DNA of 29,260 nt, taken from contig JBNJCX010000024.1 in the NCBI GenBank assembly GCA_051744365.1, forward strand, positions 1 through 29,260, in the 5' to 3' direction. A program made the position numbers and the translations under genes. The DNA is from Gudongella sp051744365. Its GTDB lineage: Bacteria > Bacillota > Clostridia > Tissierellales > Tissierellaceae. Below are positions 14,868 through 23,057 of the stretch, one piece after another (position 1 is the stretch's first letter; every line of letters begins with the position of its first letter). Under the pieces are notes generated by a model. It ran no database searches. It was not told the origin of the DNA and was given only the letters and a program-made list of their open reading frames with translations.

Positions 14868-15852
14868 ATCCCAGTCCCTCTTTCAAATTCTCAAGATTAT
14901 CATACATTATGTCAATATAGGTTTTGCCGGAGTCCAGCTCTTCCTTGGATATATTGTGGGCTCCGTGGAGAAGCAGCATTTTTACACCAGTCTCTTCCAC
15001 AATGACCTGGGCTACCTTTGGATCTATAAGTTCCTCATGAAAAATGGCCTTTGCTCCAGTCTCGTTTACAGTCTCAATCAAGGCAGCAATTCTCTGAGGT
15101 GTTGGTTCAGCATTAGGTGAAAATCCTGCGTATGGCGACATATGCTTCAGACCATATTGCCTTGCAAAATAACCGAATGTAAAATGACCGCCGGATAGTA
15201 TCGTCTTTGAATCGGTTTTCTCCAACGTTTGTCCAATGTCATCGTCAAGCTGCTTCAAATCCTCATTCATTTCACTTGCTCTAGCCAAGTATTCACCACT
15301 ATTCTCAGGATCTGCCTCAGCAAGTGACTCAGCTATTGTATCGACCATAATCATAGCCATATTTGGATCTGTCCAATAATGGGGATCAATGGCTTCCCCT
15401 TCATTCTCTTCCTCGTCTTCATGATCATGATCCTTATCGGTAATCATGGGAATATCTTTACTCAAATCAACCACCAGCACATCTTCTTTATGCAGGTTGG
15501 ATACAATATTTGATACCCACGGCTCCATTGTTTCTCCGGTGTATAGAAATATGTCAGCCTGAAGCAATGAAACCATATCCTGCGGCGTAGGTTCATATGA
15601 ATGTGCCTCAGTTCCTGTAGGAAGGAGATACCTTACATCCACAAGCTCGCCGCCAATTCTCCTTGCAAAATCGTATTGAGGAAACAGTGTGGCTACCACG
15701 GATAGCTTTTCTTCTGCCGCGACATCTTCATCAGTCGGCTGCTCCTGTAATGGCTCTTCAGACAATTGAACAGGCTCATCCGCTGTACAGCCAGCAACGC
15801 CCACTCCTAATATCATTATCATAATCAATAAGGTGATCTCTTTTATCTTCAT
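14857..15852 (-). CDS. znuA: Zinc ABC transporter, substrate-binding lipoprotein
   Basis: This 331-aa protein has a lipoprotein signal (hydrophobic 7-20, lipobox VAGC with Cys22), so it is anchored outside the membrane. The cluster A-I substrate-binding fold is shown by FPQYDFARRIGG, GTEAHSYEPTPQD (metal-binding His) and DPHYWTDP. Between them is an acidic His-rich loop (KDHDHEDEEENEGE, about 138-155), typical of zinc rather than manganese binding proteins. ZnuA captures Zn2+ for ZnuBC. AGGT precedes the ATG and the gene leads the znuA-znuC-znuB-zur operon. Manganese is a less likely alternative. Confidence 0.9.
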   Translation of the reverse strand: MKIKEITLLIMIMILGVGVAGCTADEPVQLSEEPLQEQPTDEDVAAEEKLSVVATLFPQYDFARRIGGELVDVRYLLPTGTEAHSYEPTPQDMVSLLQADIFLYTGETMEPWVSNIVSNLHKEDVLVVDLSKDIPMITDKDHDHEDEEENEGEAIDPHYWTDPNMAMIMVDTIAESLAEADPENSGEYLARASEMNEDLKQLDDDIGQTLEKTDSKTILSGGHFTFGYFARQYGLKHMSPYAGFSPNAEPTPQRIAALIETVNETGAKAIFHEELIDPKVAQVIVEETGVKMLLLHGAHNISKEELDSGKTYIDIMYDNLENLKEGLGYEE

Positions 15853-15874
15853 ACTCTACCTCCAAAAATTCTAA

Positions 15875-15905
15875 TCTATAAAGTTAAATTGAACATATTG
15901 CAATA
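15875..15905 (-). promoter_or_regulatory. Likely znuA promoter with palindromic element
   Basis: TTGCAA (15903-15898) and TATAGA (15880-15875) with 17-bp spacing. The -35 lies inside the 10-bp palindrome TATTGCAATA (15896-15905), a candidate repressor half-operator. No classic Zur box was seen. Confidence 0.45.
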
Positions 15906-15930
15906 CTACTTTCCAATGATACCCAACGAC

Positions 15931-15975
15931 AAAAAAATAAAACGCAAATGCAAACTATTTGCATGTGCGCTTTAT
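15931..15975 (-). terminator. Terminator after eno
   Basis: A long hairpin (core ATGCAAA / TTTGCAT, 7 bp, extended outward by about 7 more pairs with two mismatches) is followed by TTTTATTTTTTT on the minus strand, about 30 nt after the eno stop. It ends the glycolytic operon. Confidence 0.85.
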
Positions 15976-16005
15976 TTTACTATTTATAAAGCTTCTTTGT
16001 CAATA

Positions 16006-17298
16006 TTATTTTTTTAGATTATAGAATGTTTCCAAGCCTCTATATTTTGCCATCTCACCTAGACCGTCCTCAATTCGTATAAGCTGGTTGTATTTTGCAA
16101 CCCTGTCGGTTCTTGATGGTGCACCAGTCTTTATCTGTCCTGCGTTTGTTGCCACTGCAAGGTCTGCTATTGTCGAATCCTCGGTTTCCCCTGATCTGTG
16201 TGATATTACTGCAGTATATCCATGAGTCTTTGCAAGCTCAATCGCATCCAGGGTTTCTGTGATGGTTCCGATCTGGTTCAATTTTATAAGAATTGAGTTT
16301 GAAACTCCCATATCGATACCTTTTTGTAGTCTCTCTGTATTTGTAACAAACAGGTCATCTCCGACAATCTGGATTTTCTTGCCGAGCTTATCGGTCATAA
16401 GCTTCCAGCCATCCCAGTCGTCTTCTCCAAAACCATCTTCAATGGAAATAATTGGATACTTATCGCACAGGTCTGTGTAATAATCAACCATTTCTTCAGC
16501 CGACATTACTCTGCCCTCTCCGCTTAGATTGTAGGTCTTTGTCTCTTCATCATACATGCCGCTTGCTGCAACATCAAGTGCAAGAAGCACATCTACTCCA
16601 GGCTTGTAGCCAGCCTTTTCAATCGCTTCTACAATTGTTATTAAAGCTTCCTCATTGCTTGATAGGTTTGGTGCAAATCCACCTTCATCACCAACTGAGG
16701 TACTCAACCCTTTGCCCTTCAATACTGCCTTCAAATTGTGGAATATTTCTGCTCCCATTCTAAGACCTTCCCTGAAGTTTTCAGCACCTACAGGCATAAC
16801 CATAAATTCCTGTATATCAACATTATTGTCCGCATGCTCTCCTCCGTTGAGGATATTCATCTGTGGGACGGGAAGAGTCTTTCCGTTAACTCCACCCAGG
16901 TACTGATAAAGTGGAATTCCCAGTTCATTTGCAGCTGCTCTTGCTACTGCCATTGATACTGCAAGGATTGCATTGGCTCCAAGCTTGCCCTTGTTCTCTG
17001 TTCCGTCTATCTCAATAAGAACCTGGTCTATTAGAACCTGGTCGAAAACTTCCATACCGATTATTTCATCGGCAATTATATCATTTACATTATCCACAGC
17101 GTTTAATACACCTTTGCCCAGATATCTGGATTTATCCATATCCCTAAGCTCCACTGCCTCATATATACCAGTTGATGCTCCTGAAGGAACTATAGCTCTA
17201 CCAAATGCTTCAAGCTCAGTCCAGATTTCCACTTCAATAGTAGGGTTTCCTCTTGAATCAAGAACCTCTCTTGCGTAAATATCAGTAATTATACTCAT
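16006..17298 (-). CDS. eno: Enolase
   Basis: The 430-aa enzyme converts 2-phosphoglycerate to phosphoenolpyruvate. It begins MSIITDIYAREVLDSRGNPT and shows GASTGIYEA, DGTENKGKLGANAIL, the metal ligands in LALDVAAS, SIEDGFGEDD and IVGDDLFVTN, and the signature LIKLNQIGTITET. The ATG at 17298 has GGAGTGAT upstream and lies 22 nt after gpmI. The open frame continues upstream into gpmI but family alignment and the ribosome site favour this start. It is the last gene of the cggR operon. Confidence 0.97.
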   Translation of the reverse strand: MSIITDIYAREVLDSRGNPTIEVEIWTELEAFGRAIVPSGASTGIYEAVELRDMDKSRYLGKGVLNAVDNVNDIIADEIIGMEVFDQVLIDQVLIEIDGTENKGKLGANAILAVSMAVARAAANELGIPLYQYLGGVNGKTLPVPQMNILNGGEHADNNVDIQEFMVMPVGAENFREGLRMGAEIFHNLKAVLKGKGLSTSVGDEGGFAPNLSSNEEALITIVEAIEKAGYKPGVDVLLALDVAASGMYDEETKTYNLSGEGRVMSAEEMVDYYTDLCDKYPIISIEDGFGEDDWDGWKLMTDKLGKKIQIVGDDLFVTNTERLQKGIDMGVSNSILIKLNQIGTITETLDAIELAKTHGYTAVISHRSGETEDSTIADLAVATNAGQIKTGAPSRTDRVAKYNQLIRIEDGLGEMAKYRGLETFYNLKK

Positions 17299-17320
17299 TT
17301 TTATCACTCCGTTCCTTAAT

Positions 17321-18856
17321 TTATAGTTTCTCAATCAGCGATGTTCCAGTCATTTCTTCAGGTTTTTCCAAACCCATCAGGTCAAGGATTGTAGGAGCAA
17401 GATCTGCCAGAATACCTTCCCTTAAGACTACATCCTTCTCACCTACAAGTATCAAAGGCACCTTATTGCTTGAATGTGCTGTAACTACGCTTCCTGATTT
17501 CTTATCCAGCATTTCTTCAGCGTTACCATGGTCAGCAGTTACTAGAATCTTGCCACCGATTTGCTCCATAAGCTCAACTATTTCGCCCATGCACTGGTCA
17601 ACAGTCTCCACAGCCTTCACCGCTGCCGGGATTATCCCTGTATGACCAACCATGTCCGGGTTTGCAAAGTTGAGAATAATCATGTCGTATTTTCCCGACT
17701 TGACTTTTTCCAAAACCTCATCCTTTACCTCATAGGCGCTCATTTCCGGCTGAAGGTCATAGGTTGCAACCTTAGGCGATTGAACCATCACCCTGTCTTC
17801 ACCTTCGAAGGGCTCTTCTCTTCCTCCATTAAAGAAGAATGTAACATGGGCATATTTTTCAGTCTCAGCAATTCTCAGCTGTGTCTTGCCCATTTTGCTG
17901 ACATATTCCCCAAGGGTGTTCACTAGTCCTTCATTTCGGTATACAACATGGACATTCTTTATTGTTCTGTCATACTCAGTCATAGTTACAAAATAGGTTT
18001 TGACCCTTTTTTTTCTTTTGAATCCATCAAACTCATCATCAACTATGGCTCTTGTTATCTGTCTTGCTCTGTCAGGTCTGAAGTTGAAGAATATTATTGA
18101 GTCATTGTCCTCTATTGTTGCAATTGGCTTTCCGTCCTCTAATATTACAGTCGGAATAATGAACTCATCATTTATTTCTTTAGCGTAGGAATCCTCTACT
18201 ACCTTCACAGGATCTTCACCTTTATTACCTTCACCAAGAACCATGGCATTGTATCCAAGCTGAGTTCTTTCCCATCTCTTGTCCCGGTCCATAGTGTAGT
18301 ATCTTCCAGCTACAGTTGCTATTTTCCCTACTCCGATTTCCTTTGTCTTTTCCTGGAGCTCCTTCACATGCTCTACTCCTATTGTTGGAGGAACATCCCT
18401 TCCATCCAGAATCACATGAATAAACACTCTGTCCATCCCTTGCTCCTTCATAAGCTGAAGAAGCGCATAAAGATGTGTATTGTGACTGTGTACTCCCCCA
18501 TCTGAAATAAGTCCCATCAGATGGACTGCTGAATTGTTATCCTTTGCATTCTGGATTGCATCCAGGAACTCCTGTTTCCTGAAAAATCCACCCTCTTTTA
18601 TTTCCTTTGTTATTCTAGTCAGCTCCTGGTAGACTACCCTGCCTGATCCGATATTGAGATGACCCACCTCGGAATTTCCCATCTGTCCTTCAGGCAAGCC
18701 TACATCCAGCCCACTGGCCTTTAAAGTTGTGTTTGGATACTGGCCCATTATTCTGTCGAAGTTTGGCTTTTTTGCAAGTGCAACTGCATTTCCAGGGTAA
18801 TCCTCACCAAGTCCGAATCCGTCCAGCACCATTAGCATTACTGGTGTTCTTGTCAT
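17321..18856 (-). CDS. gpmI: Phosphoglycerate mutase, 2,3-BPG-independent
   Basis: The 511-aa Mn2+-dependent mutase interconverts 3- and 2-phosphoglycerate. It has the alkaline-phosphatase-like core MLMVLDGFGLG (metal ligand), the phosphoserine site GQMGNSEVGHLNIGSGRVV (Ser about 62), HVILDGRDVPP, and the C-terminal metal ligands NPDMVGHTG and VTADHGNAEEM. Length is the family norm. The ATG at 18856 has GGAGGAG upstream. It sits between tpi (13 nt) and eno in the glycolytic operon. Confidence 0.97.
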   Translation of the reverse strand: MTRTPVMLMVLDGFGLGEDYPGNAVALAKKPNFDRIMGQYPNTTLKASGLDVGLPEGQMGNSEVGHLNIGSGRVVYQELTRITKEIKEGGFFRKQEFLDAIQNAKDNNSAVHLMGLISDGGVHSHNTHLYALLQLMKEQGMDRVFIHVILDGRDVPPTIGVEHVKELQEKTKEIGVGKIATVAGRYYTMDRDKRWERTQLGYNAMVLGEGNKGEDPVKVVEDSYAKEINDEFIIPTVILEDGKPIATIEDNDSIIFFNFRPDRARQITRAIVDDEFDGFKRKKRVKTYFVTMTEYDRTIKNVHVVYRNEGLVNTLGEYVSKMGKTQLRIAETEKYAHVTFFFNGGREEPFEGEDRVMVQSPKVATYDLQPEMSAYEVKDEVLEKVKSGKYDMIILNFANPDMVGHTGIIPAAVKAVETVDQCMGEIVELMEQIGGKILVTADHGNAEEMLDKKSGSVVTAHSSNKVPLILVGEKDVVLREGILADLAPTILDLMGLEKPEEMTGTSLIEKL

Positions 18857-18869
18857 TTGTCTCCTCCGA

Positions 18870-19616
18870 TCAATAATTGACTAGCTTTAGAAAATCCGAG
18901 GACTTCAAGCTTGCTCCGCCTACAAGCGCCCCGTCTATATTGTCCATTGACATAAGCTCTGATACATTATCAGGCTTTACACTTCCACCATACTGTACTC
19001 TTATGGCTTCTGATGTTTCTTCTTCATATAGCTCCTTCAGCGTAGATCTGACAAGTGCGCACATTTCATCAGCCTGCTCACTTGATGCAGTCTTACCTGT
19101 TCCAATAGCCCATATGGGCTCATATGCTACTACCGTTTTTATTGCATCTTCCTTATTAATGCCCTCAAATGCTGATTTTACCTGCTTTGCTACAATAGAC
19201 ATATGAATATTTTCTTCACGCTGTTCAAGGGTTTCCCCTACACAGATTATTGGATTTATCCCATGACCAAGGGCAGAATGAACCTTCTTGTTGACGGTTT
19301 CATCTGTTTCATTGTAGTACTGTCTTCTTTCAGAATGTCCAATAATTACATAATCCACATTTAGCTCCTTAAGCATGGTCGGTGAAATTTCACCAGTAAA
19401 GGCTCCGCTTTCCTCCCAGTGCATATTTTGAGCTCCAACCTTTATGTCGGTCTCCTTTGTCATTTCTTTGGCTCTTTCAATGGCTAGATAAGGAACACAA
19501 AGTACAGTTTCAACAGACTGATTAATTTCTTCCTTTACTATTTCTTTTATAAGCTGTTCAGCTTCAGATATAGTTTTATTCATCTTCCAGTTTCCCGCAA
19601 TAATTGGCTTTCTCAA
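18870..19616 (-). CDS. tpiA: Triose-phosphate isomerase
   Basis: The 248-aa (beta/alpha)8 enzyme interconverts dihydroxyacetone phosphate and glyceraldehyde 3-phosphate. Asn/Lys in AGNWKMNKT, His in IIGHSERR, the catalytic Glu in YEPIWAIGTG (about 165) and QYGGSVKPDN are all present. The start is a TTG (19616) with GGAGGCA five nt upstream. It lies 12 nt after pgk in the operon. Confidence 0.97.
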   Translation of the reverse strand: MRKPIIAGNWKMNKTISEAEQLIKEIVKEEINQSVETVLCVPYLAIERAKEMTKETDIKVGAQNMHWEESGAFTGEISPTMLKELNVDYVIIGHSERRQYYNETDETVNKKVHSALGHGINPIICVGETLEQREENIHMSIVAKQVKSAFEGINKEDAIKTVVAYEPIWAIGTGKTASSEQADEMCALVRSTLKELYEEETSEAIRVQYGGSVKPDNVSELMSMDNIDGALVGGASLKSSDFLKLVNY

Positions 19617-19628
19617 AAGACTGCCTCC

Positions 19629-20819
19629 TTACTCACTGATCGCATCAATTCCAGGAAGTACTTTACCCTCAAGTAACTCAAGGGATGCGCCTCCTCCTGT
19701 TGATACGTGCGTTATTTTGTCTGCCAGACCGGCTTTCTCAACAGCAGATGCAGAGTCTCCACCACCTACTATTGTAGTCGCTCCTGATTCCACCAAAGCT
19801 CTTGCAATGGCATAGGTACCCTTGTTGAAATTATCCATCTCAAATACTCCCATGGGCCCATTCCATACAATAGTTTTGGCTTCCTTGATCACATTCTCAA
19901 AAAGTTCAATTGTCTCCTGTCCTATATCAAGTCCCATCATATCTTCAGGTATGCTGTCGGCAGCTACTGTCTTGAAATTGGCTTCATTCTTGAATTCATC
20001 TGCTACAACTACATCTATTGGTAGAACAAGGGCAACTCCATTTTCCTTAGCCTTGTCCATAAGCTCCCTGGCCAATTGGACCTTGTCTTCCTCAAGCAGA
20101 GACTTGCCTACTTTATAGCCCTTGGCCTTAAGGAAGGTAAATGCCATCCCTCCCCCGATTATTATAGCATTTACCTTGGAAAGAAGGTTTTCAACTACGC
20201 CAATTTTGTCTGAAACCTTTGCTCCTCCAAGTATTGCAACAAATGGTCTCTCCGGATTATCAAGCGCCTTGCCCATTATTGAAACTTCCTTTTCAACAAG
20301 GTATCCCAAAGCAGACGGAAGGTGATTCGATACACCTACATTGGAGGCATGGGCTCTATGGGATGTTCCAAAGGCATCATTTATATACAATTCTGCAAGA
20401 GATGCAAGTTCCTTTGCAAAGCCTTCCTCGTTTTTCTCTTCTTCCTTTCTAAACCTTGTGTTCTGTAATAACATTATATCTCCTGGAATAAGATTTTTTG
20501 CCATTTTTCTGACTTTATCAGAAACCACATTATCGTCATCAGCAAAAATCACTTCTCTTTTCAACAACTGTGAAAGTCTGTTGGCTACAGGAAGCATTGA
20601 ATATTCCTTTTTTGGCTCTCCTTTTGGTCTTCCCAGATGTGACATTAGGATAACTGCCGCATCGTTCTCAATAAGATGGTTTATAGTAGGAAATGAGCTT
20701 TTGATTCTGATATCATCTGTTATTTCACCATCTGCATTCATTGGCACATTATAGTCAACCCTTACAAGGACCTTTTTTCCTTTTACATCCATATCCTTCA
20801 AAGTTTTTTTATTTAACAA
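19629..20819 (-). CDS. pgk: Phosphoglycerate kinase
   Basis: The 396-aa enzyme makes ATP from 1,3-bisphosphoglycerate. It shows VLVRVDYNVPM, the phosphoglycerate-binding HLGRPKGEPKKEYSML, FGTSHRAHAS, GGAKVSDKI, and the C-terminal ATP site with GPMGVFE and GGGDSASAVEK. The chosen start is TTG at 20819 (MLNKKTLKDMDVKG), matching the usual N-terminus and with AAGGTGG six nt upstream; a GTG nine nt earlier lies inside that ribosome site. A 9-bp hairpin separates it from gapA. Confidence 0.96.
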   Translation of the reverse strand: MLNKKTLKDMDVKGKKVLVRVDYNVPMNADGEITDDIRIKSSFPTINHLIENDAAVILMSHLGRPKGEPKKEYSMLPVANRLSQLLKREVIFADDDNVVSDKVRKMAKNLIPGDIMLLQNTRFRKEEEKNEEGFAKELASLAELYINDAFGTSHRAHASNVGVSNHLPSALGYLVEKEVSIMGKALDNPERPFVAILGGAKVSDKIGVVENLLSKVNAIIIGGGMAFTFLKAKGYKVGKSLLEEDKVQLARELMDKAKENGVALVLPIDVVVADEFKNEANFKTVAADSIPEDMMGLDIGQETIELFENVIKEAKTIVWNGPMGVFEMDNFNKGTYAIARALVESGATTIVGGGDSASAVEKAGLADKITHVSTGGGASLELLEGKVLPGIDAISE

Positions 20820-20860
20820 GCAATCCACCTTCTTTTCTTAGTGTTTGTCAAGAATTGATA

Positions 20861-20882
20861 TGTCGGGTCAAAAGACCCGACA
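20861..20882 (-). other. Intercistronic hairpin between gapA and pgk
   Basis: TGTCGGGTC and GACCCGACA form a perfect 9-bp stem with a 4-nt loop, 5 nt after the gapA stop. There is no T-run downstream, so it is not a normal terminator. It resembles mRNA processing or stabilising hairpins that let gapA be expressed above the downstream genes; that role is inference. Confidence 0.7.
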
Positions 20883-20887
20883 TTGTT

Positions 20888-21895
20888 TTACCATTTTTTG
20901 GCGACTAATTTGGTCAGGTCAACAACTCTGCTTGAGTATCCCCACTCGTTGTCATACCAGGAAACCACCTTAACCATATTGTCTATAACCATGGTGGAGT
21001 CGGCATCAACAATAGATGATCTATCATCACCTAAGAAATCCCTTGATACAAGAGGCTCTTCTGAGAAGCCCATTATACCTTTAAGTTCACCTTCGCTTGC
21101 TTCCTTCAATAATTTATTTACCTCTTCCACTGTAGTGGGATTATCTACCTCAAAGACAGCATCCACAAGCGATACAGTCGGAACAGGCACCCTTACTGAG
21201 AATCCATTCATTTTACCTTTCAATTCAGGCAGTACAAGTGCGACAGCCTTGGCAGCTCCTGTAGTTGTAGGAATTATATTCTCAGTTGCAGCCCTTGCTC
21301 TCCTCATGTCCTTGTGTCTTTTGTCATGAATCATCTGGTCGTTTGTATATGCGTGAATAGTGGTCATAAGACCCTTCTTAATTCCAAGCTTGTCAAGGAT
21401 TACCTTAGCTACTGGAGCCAGACAGTTTGTGGTACAGGAAGCATTTGAAATTATATTGTGATTTTCTGGATCGTACTTGTCATCATTGACTCCAAGAACA
21501 ATCGTTATATCCTCTCCCTTTGCAGGTGCAGTAACTATAACTTTTTTTGCCCCTGCATCAAGATGCTTCTGAAGACCTTCCCTGTCTCTGAATGCTCCTG
21601 TTGAATCTATAGCTATGTCAACACCAAGCTCCTTCCATGGCAACTCAGATGGGTCTCTAAATGCTATGACTGGAATTTTCTTGCCGTTTACAATAAATCC
21701 TTCCTCATAGGTGTCGATTGTTCCTTCAAATTTCCCGTAAATACTGTCATACTTGAAAAGATGTGCAAGATCTTCGATTTTTCCTGACGCGTTTACAGCA
21801 ACAATATCAAACTCCTCAACATTGTTTTCTGCCCAGATCCTAAATACATCCCTTCCAATTCTTCCAAATCCGCTTAAACCAACTTTTAATGTCAT
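20888..21895 (-). CDS. gapA: Glyceraldehyde-3-phosphate dehydrogenase
   Basis: The 335-aa type I GAPDH has the Rossmann motif GLSGFGRIGRD (6-16), the catalytic SNASCTTNCLAP (Cys about 155), the HAYTNDQ loop and WYDNEWGYSSR near the C-terminus. It makes 1,3-bisphosphoglycerate from glyceraldehyde 3-phosphate. Where NAD-specific enzymes usually have IND at the end of the second beta strand, this one reads VNASG (Ala36), so the aspartate that contacts the adenine ribose is absent and cofactor choice may be relaxed. It is the first enzyme gene after cggR (16-nt gap). GAGGAGG precedes the ATG. Confidence 0.96.
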   Translation of the reverse strand: MTLKVGLSGFGRIGRDVFRIWAENNVEEFDIVAVNASGKIEDLAHLFKYDSIYGKFEGTIDTYEEGFIVNGKKIPVIAFRDPSELPWKELGVDIAIDSTGAFRDREGLQKHLDAGAKKVIVTAPAKGEDITIVLGVNDDKYDPENHNIISNASCTTNCLAPVAKVILDKLGIKKGLMTTIHAYTNDQMIHDKRHKDMRRARAATENIIPTTTGAAKAVALVLPELKGKMNGFSVRVPVPTVSLVDAVFEVDNPTTVEEVNKLLKEASEGELKGIMGFSEEPLVSRDFLGDDRSSIVDADSTMVIDNMVKVVSWYDNEWGYSSRVVDLTKLVAKKW

Positions 21896-21911
21896 AAAAA
21901 TTCCTCCTCGT

Positions 21912-22955
21912 TTAGTTTATTATTTTAATTATTCTATTACCTACAGCTTCATCCAAAATCAGGGTAAAATTCTTCCTGATTGAGGCTATGGCAATTATTG
22001 CCTCAGCCTTGTCAACTCCTCCGGCAACTCCTATTACCTGGGGTATGTCCCTGTATCTTTCAAGGGATAATCCAACTGTTTTATATTCCCAGATATCCTT
22101 ACCCTTAATATCAAAATAGTGACCAAATGCTTCAGCGACGGCCCCATTATCCATAAGATAACCTATTCTCTCTTCTGAGAGATTTCTTCTTCCAGCCATG
22201 ACATCTGCCCTCCCTATTCCGAAAATCAGAATCCTCATCTCTTCTATCATTTGAAGAGATTGTCTGATATCATCGTTGCCCTGAACAATCTCCAGGGCTT
22301 CCTGGTCCAGATTGTCTGGAATGTAGAGCATTCTGTACATGGCACCCAGACTTTTGCCAATTTTAGCAGCTACTGAATTTGCCTGGGTCATAAGCTCCTT
22401 TCCCAAGCCTCCTCTCGCTGGTATAACTGTGACACCTGGGAATGCCTTGTCTGATTTTACCTGATCTGATACTGCCGCCATGGTACTGCCACCAGTCACT
22501 CCGACAATGTCATCATCCTTTAGGGATTCTATAAGGTATCTGGATGCAGTTCTTCCCATTTCTTGAAGAATCAGGTCATTCTCTCCTGAATCTCCAGGAA
22601 CCACGATAACATTCTCTATTCCGAGGCTGTCCTGAAGTTTCTTCCTAAGATTTGGTATACCCCTTATACTCTGATATATATCACCCAGCTGTAGAAGGAG
22701 ATACTTGCCGTCATCTGTAACATACATACCCATATTGTCGGCGTTTAACAATTTAAGCTCCTTCAGTTTCTCAACCTCGGACCTTACAGTTCTTTCCTTG
22801 AGTCCCAATTCAACTGACAATGCTCTTCTCCCTACAGGTTGTCTGATTTCAACTGCCCTAAGAATCGTATACCTTCTTTCAATGGTTTCAAAGCATTCAG
22901 GTGAAAGTCTTCCTATCAATTTGAGAATATCTATAAAACCACCCCCGATGGTCAT
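21912..22955 (-). CDS. cggR: Central glycolytic genes regulator CggR (SorC/DeoR family)
   Basis: The 347-aa protein has an N-terminal HTH (about 30-75, with VGRRALSVELGLKERTVRSEV) and a SorC-type sugar-phosphate-binding domain with VVPGDSGENDLILQEMG and VTGGSTMAAVSD, the phosphate-binding loop. CggR represses the downstream gap operon and is released by fructose 1,6-bisphosphate in Bacillus. Its place directly before gapA and the operator in its leader support the same role. ATG 22955 is the longest start; a start about 10-13 codons later (near ILKLIG), with GGGGGTGG upstream, would match the Bacillus N-terminus better, so the true start is uncertain. Confidence 0.93.
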   Translation of the reverse strand: MTIGGGFIDILKLIGRLSPECFETIERRYTILRAVEIRQPVGRRALSVELGLKERTVRSEVEKLKELKLLNADNMGMYVTDDGKYLLLQLGDIYQSIRGIPNLRKKLQDSLGIENVIVVPGDSGENDLILQEMGRTASRYLIESLKDDDIVGVTGGSTMAAVSDQVKSDKAFPGVTVIPARGGLGKELMTQANSVAAKIGKSLGAMYRMLYIPDNLDQEALEIVQGNDDIRQSLQMIEEMRILIFGIGRADVMAGRRNLSEERIGYLMDNGAVAEAFGHYFDIKGKDIWEYKTVGLSLERYRDIPQVIGVAGGVDKAEAIIAIASIRKNFTLILDEAVGNRIIKIIN

Positions 22956-22985
22956 TTTTGGTCCCAGTATTTTATATTTGTCCCA
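22950..22985 (-). promoter_or_regulatory. CggR-like operator (direct repeats)
   Basis: TGGGAC occurs at 22985-22980 and 22966-22961, 19 bp apart; the second is followed after six bases by TGAC. Bacillus CggR binds CGGGAC-N6-TGTC repeats spaced 20 bp. The site lies between the promoter and the cggR coding region, as in Bacillus. It overlaps the annotated ATG. Confidence 0.55.
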
Positions 22986-23014
22986 CAGTGGTTAAAAAAA
23001 TATACTGCGACTAC

Positions 23015-23043
23015 ATTATATACCAGAGACAGCTATTTTTCAA
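23015..23043 (-). promoter_or_regulatory. Promoter of the cggR-gapA-pgk-tpi-gpmI-eno operon
   Basis: TTGAAA (23043-23038) and TATAAT (23020-23015) separated by 17 bp, 15 nt after the rpoN stop. Start predicted near 23008, about 25 nt before the operator repeats. Confidence 0.85.
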
Positions 23044-23053
23044 GCCATCTCTG
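23024..23053. repeat. Imperfect inverted repeat over the cggR promoter
   Basis: Arms 23024-23034 and 23043-23053 match at 9 of 11 positions, and the other two form G-U pairs in RNA. It covers the -35 region and spacer. It could be an operator dyad or a weak rpoN 3' hairpin; there is no T-run. Confidence 0.5.
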
Positions 23054-23057
23054 ATAA

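Noticed and set aside
17024..17056. Tandem repeat in eno giving DQVLIDQVLI
   Set aside because: Alignment with other enolases shows no insertion; the repeat is coincidental within a normal-length region.
20819..20855. TTGACA before pgk as an internal promoter
   Set aside because: No -10-like hexamer exists at 16-18 bp; the sequence is the pgk ribosome site and start.
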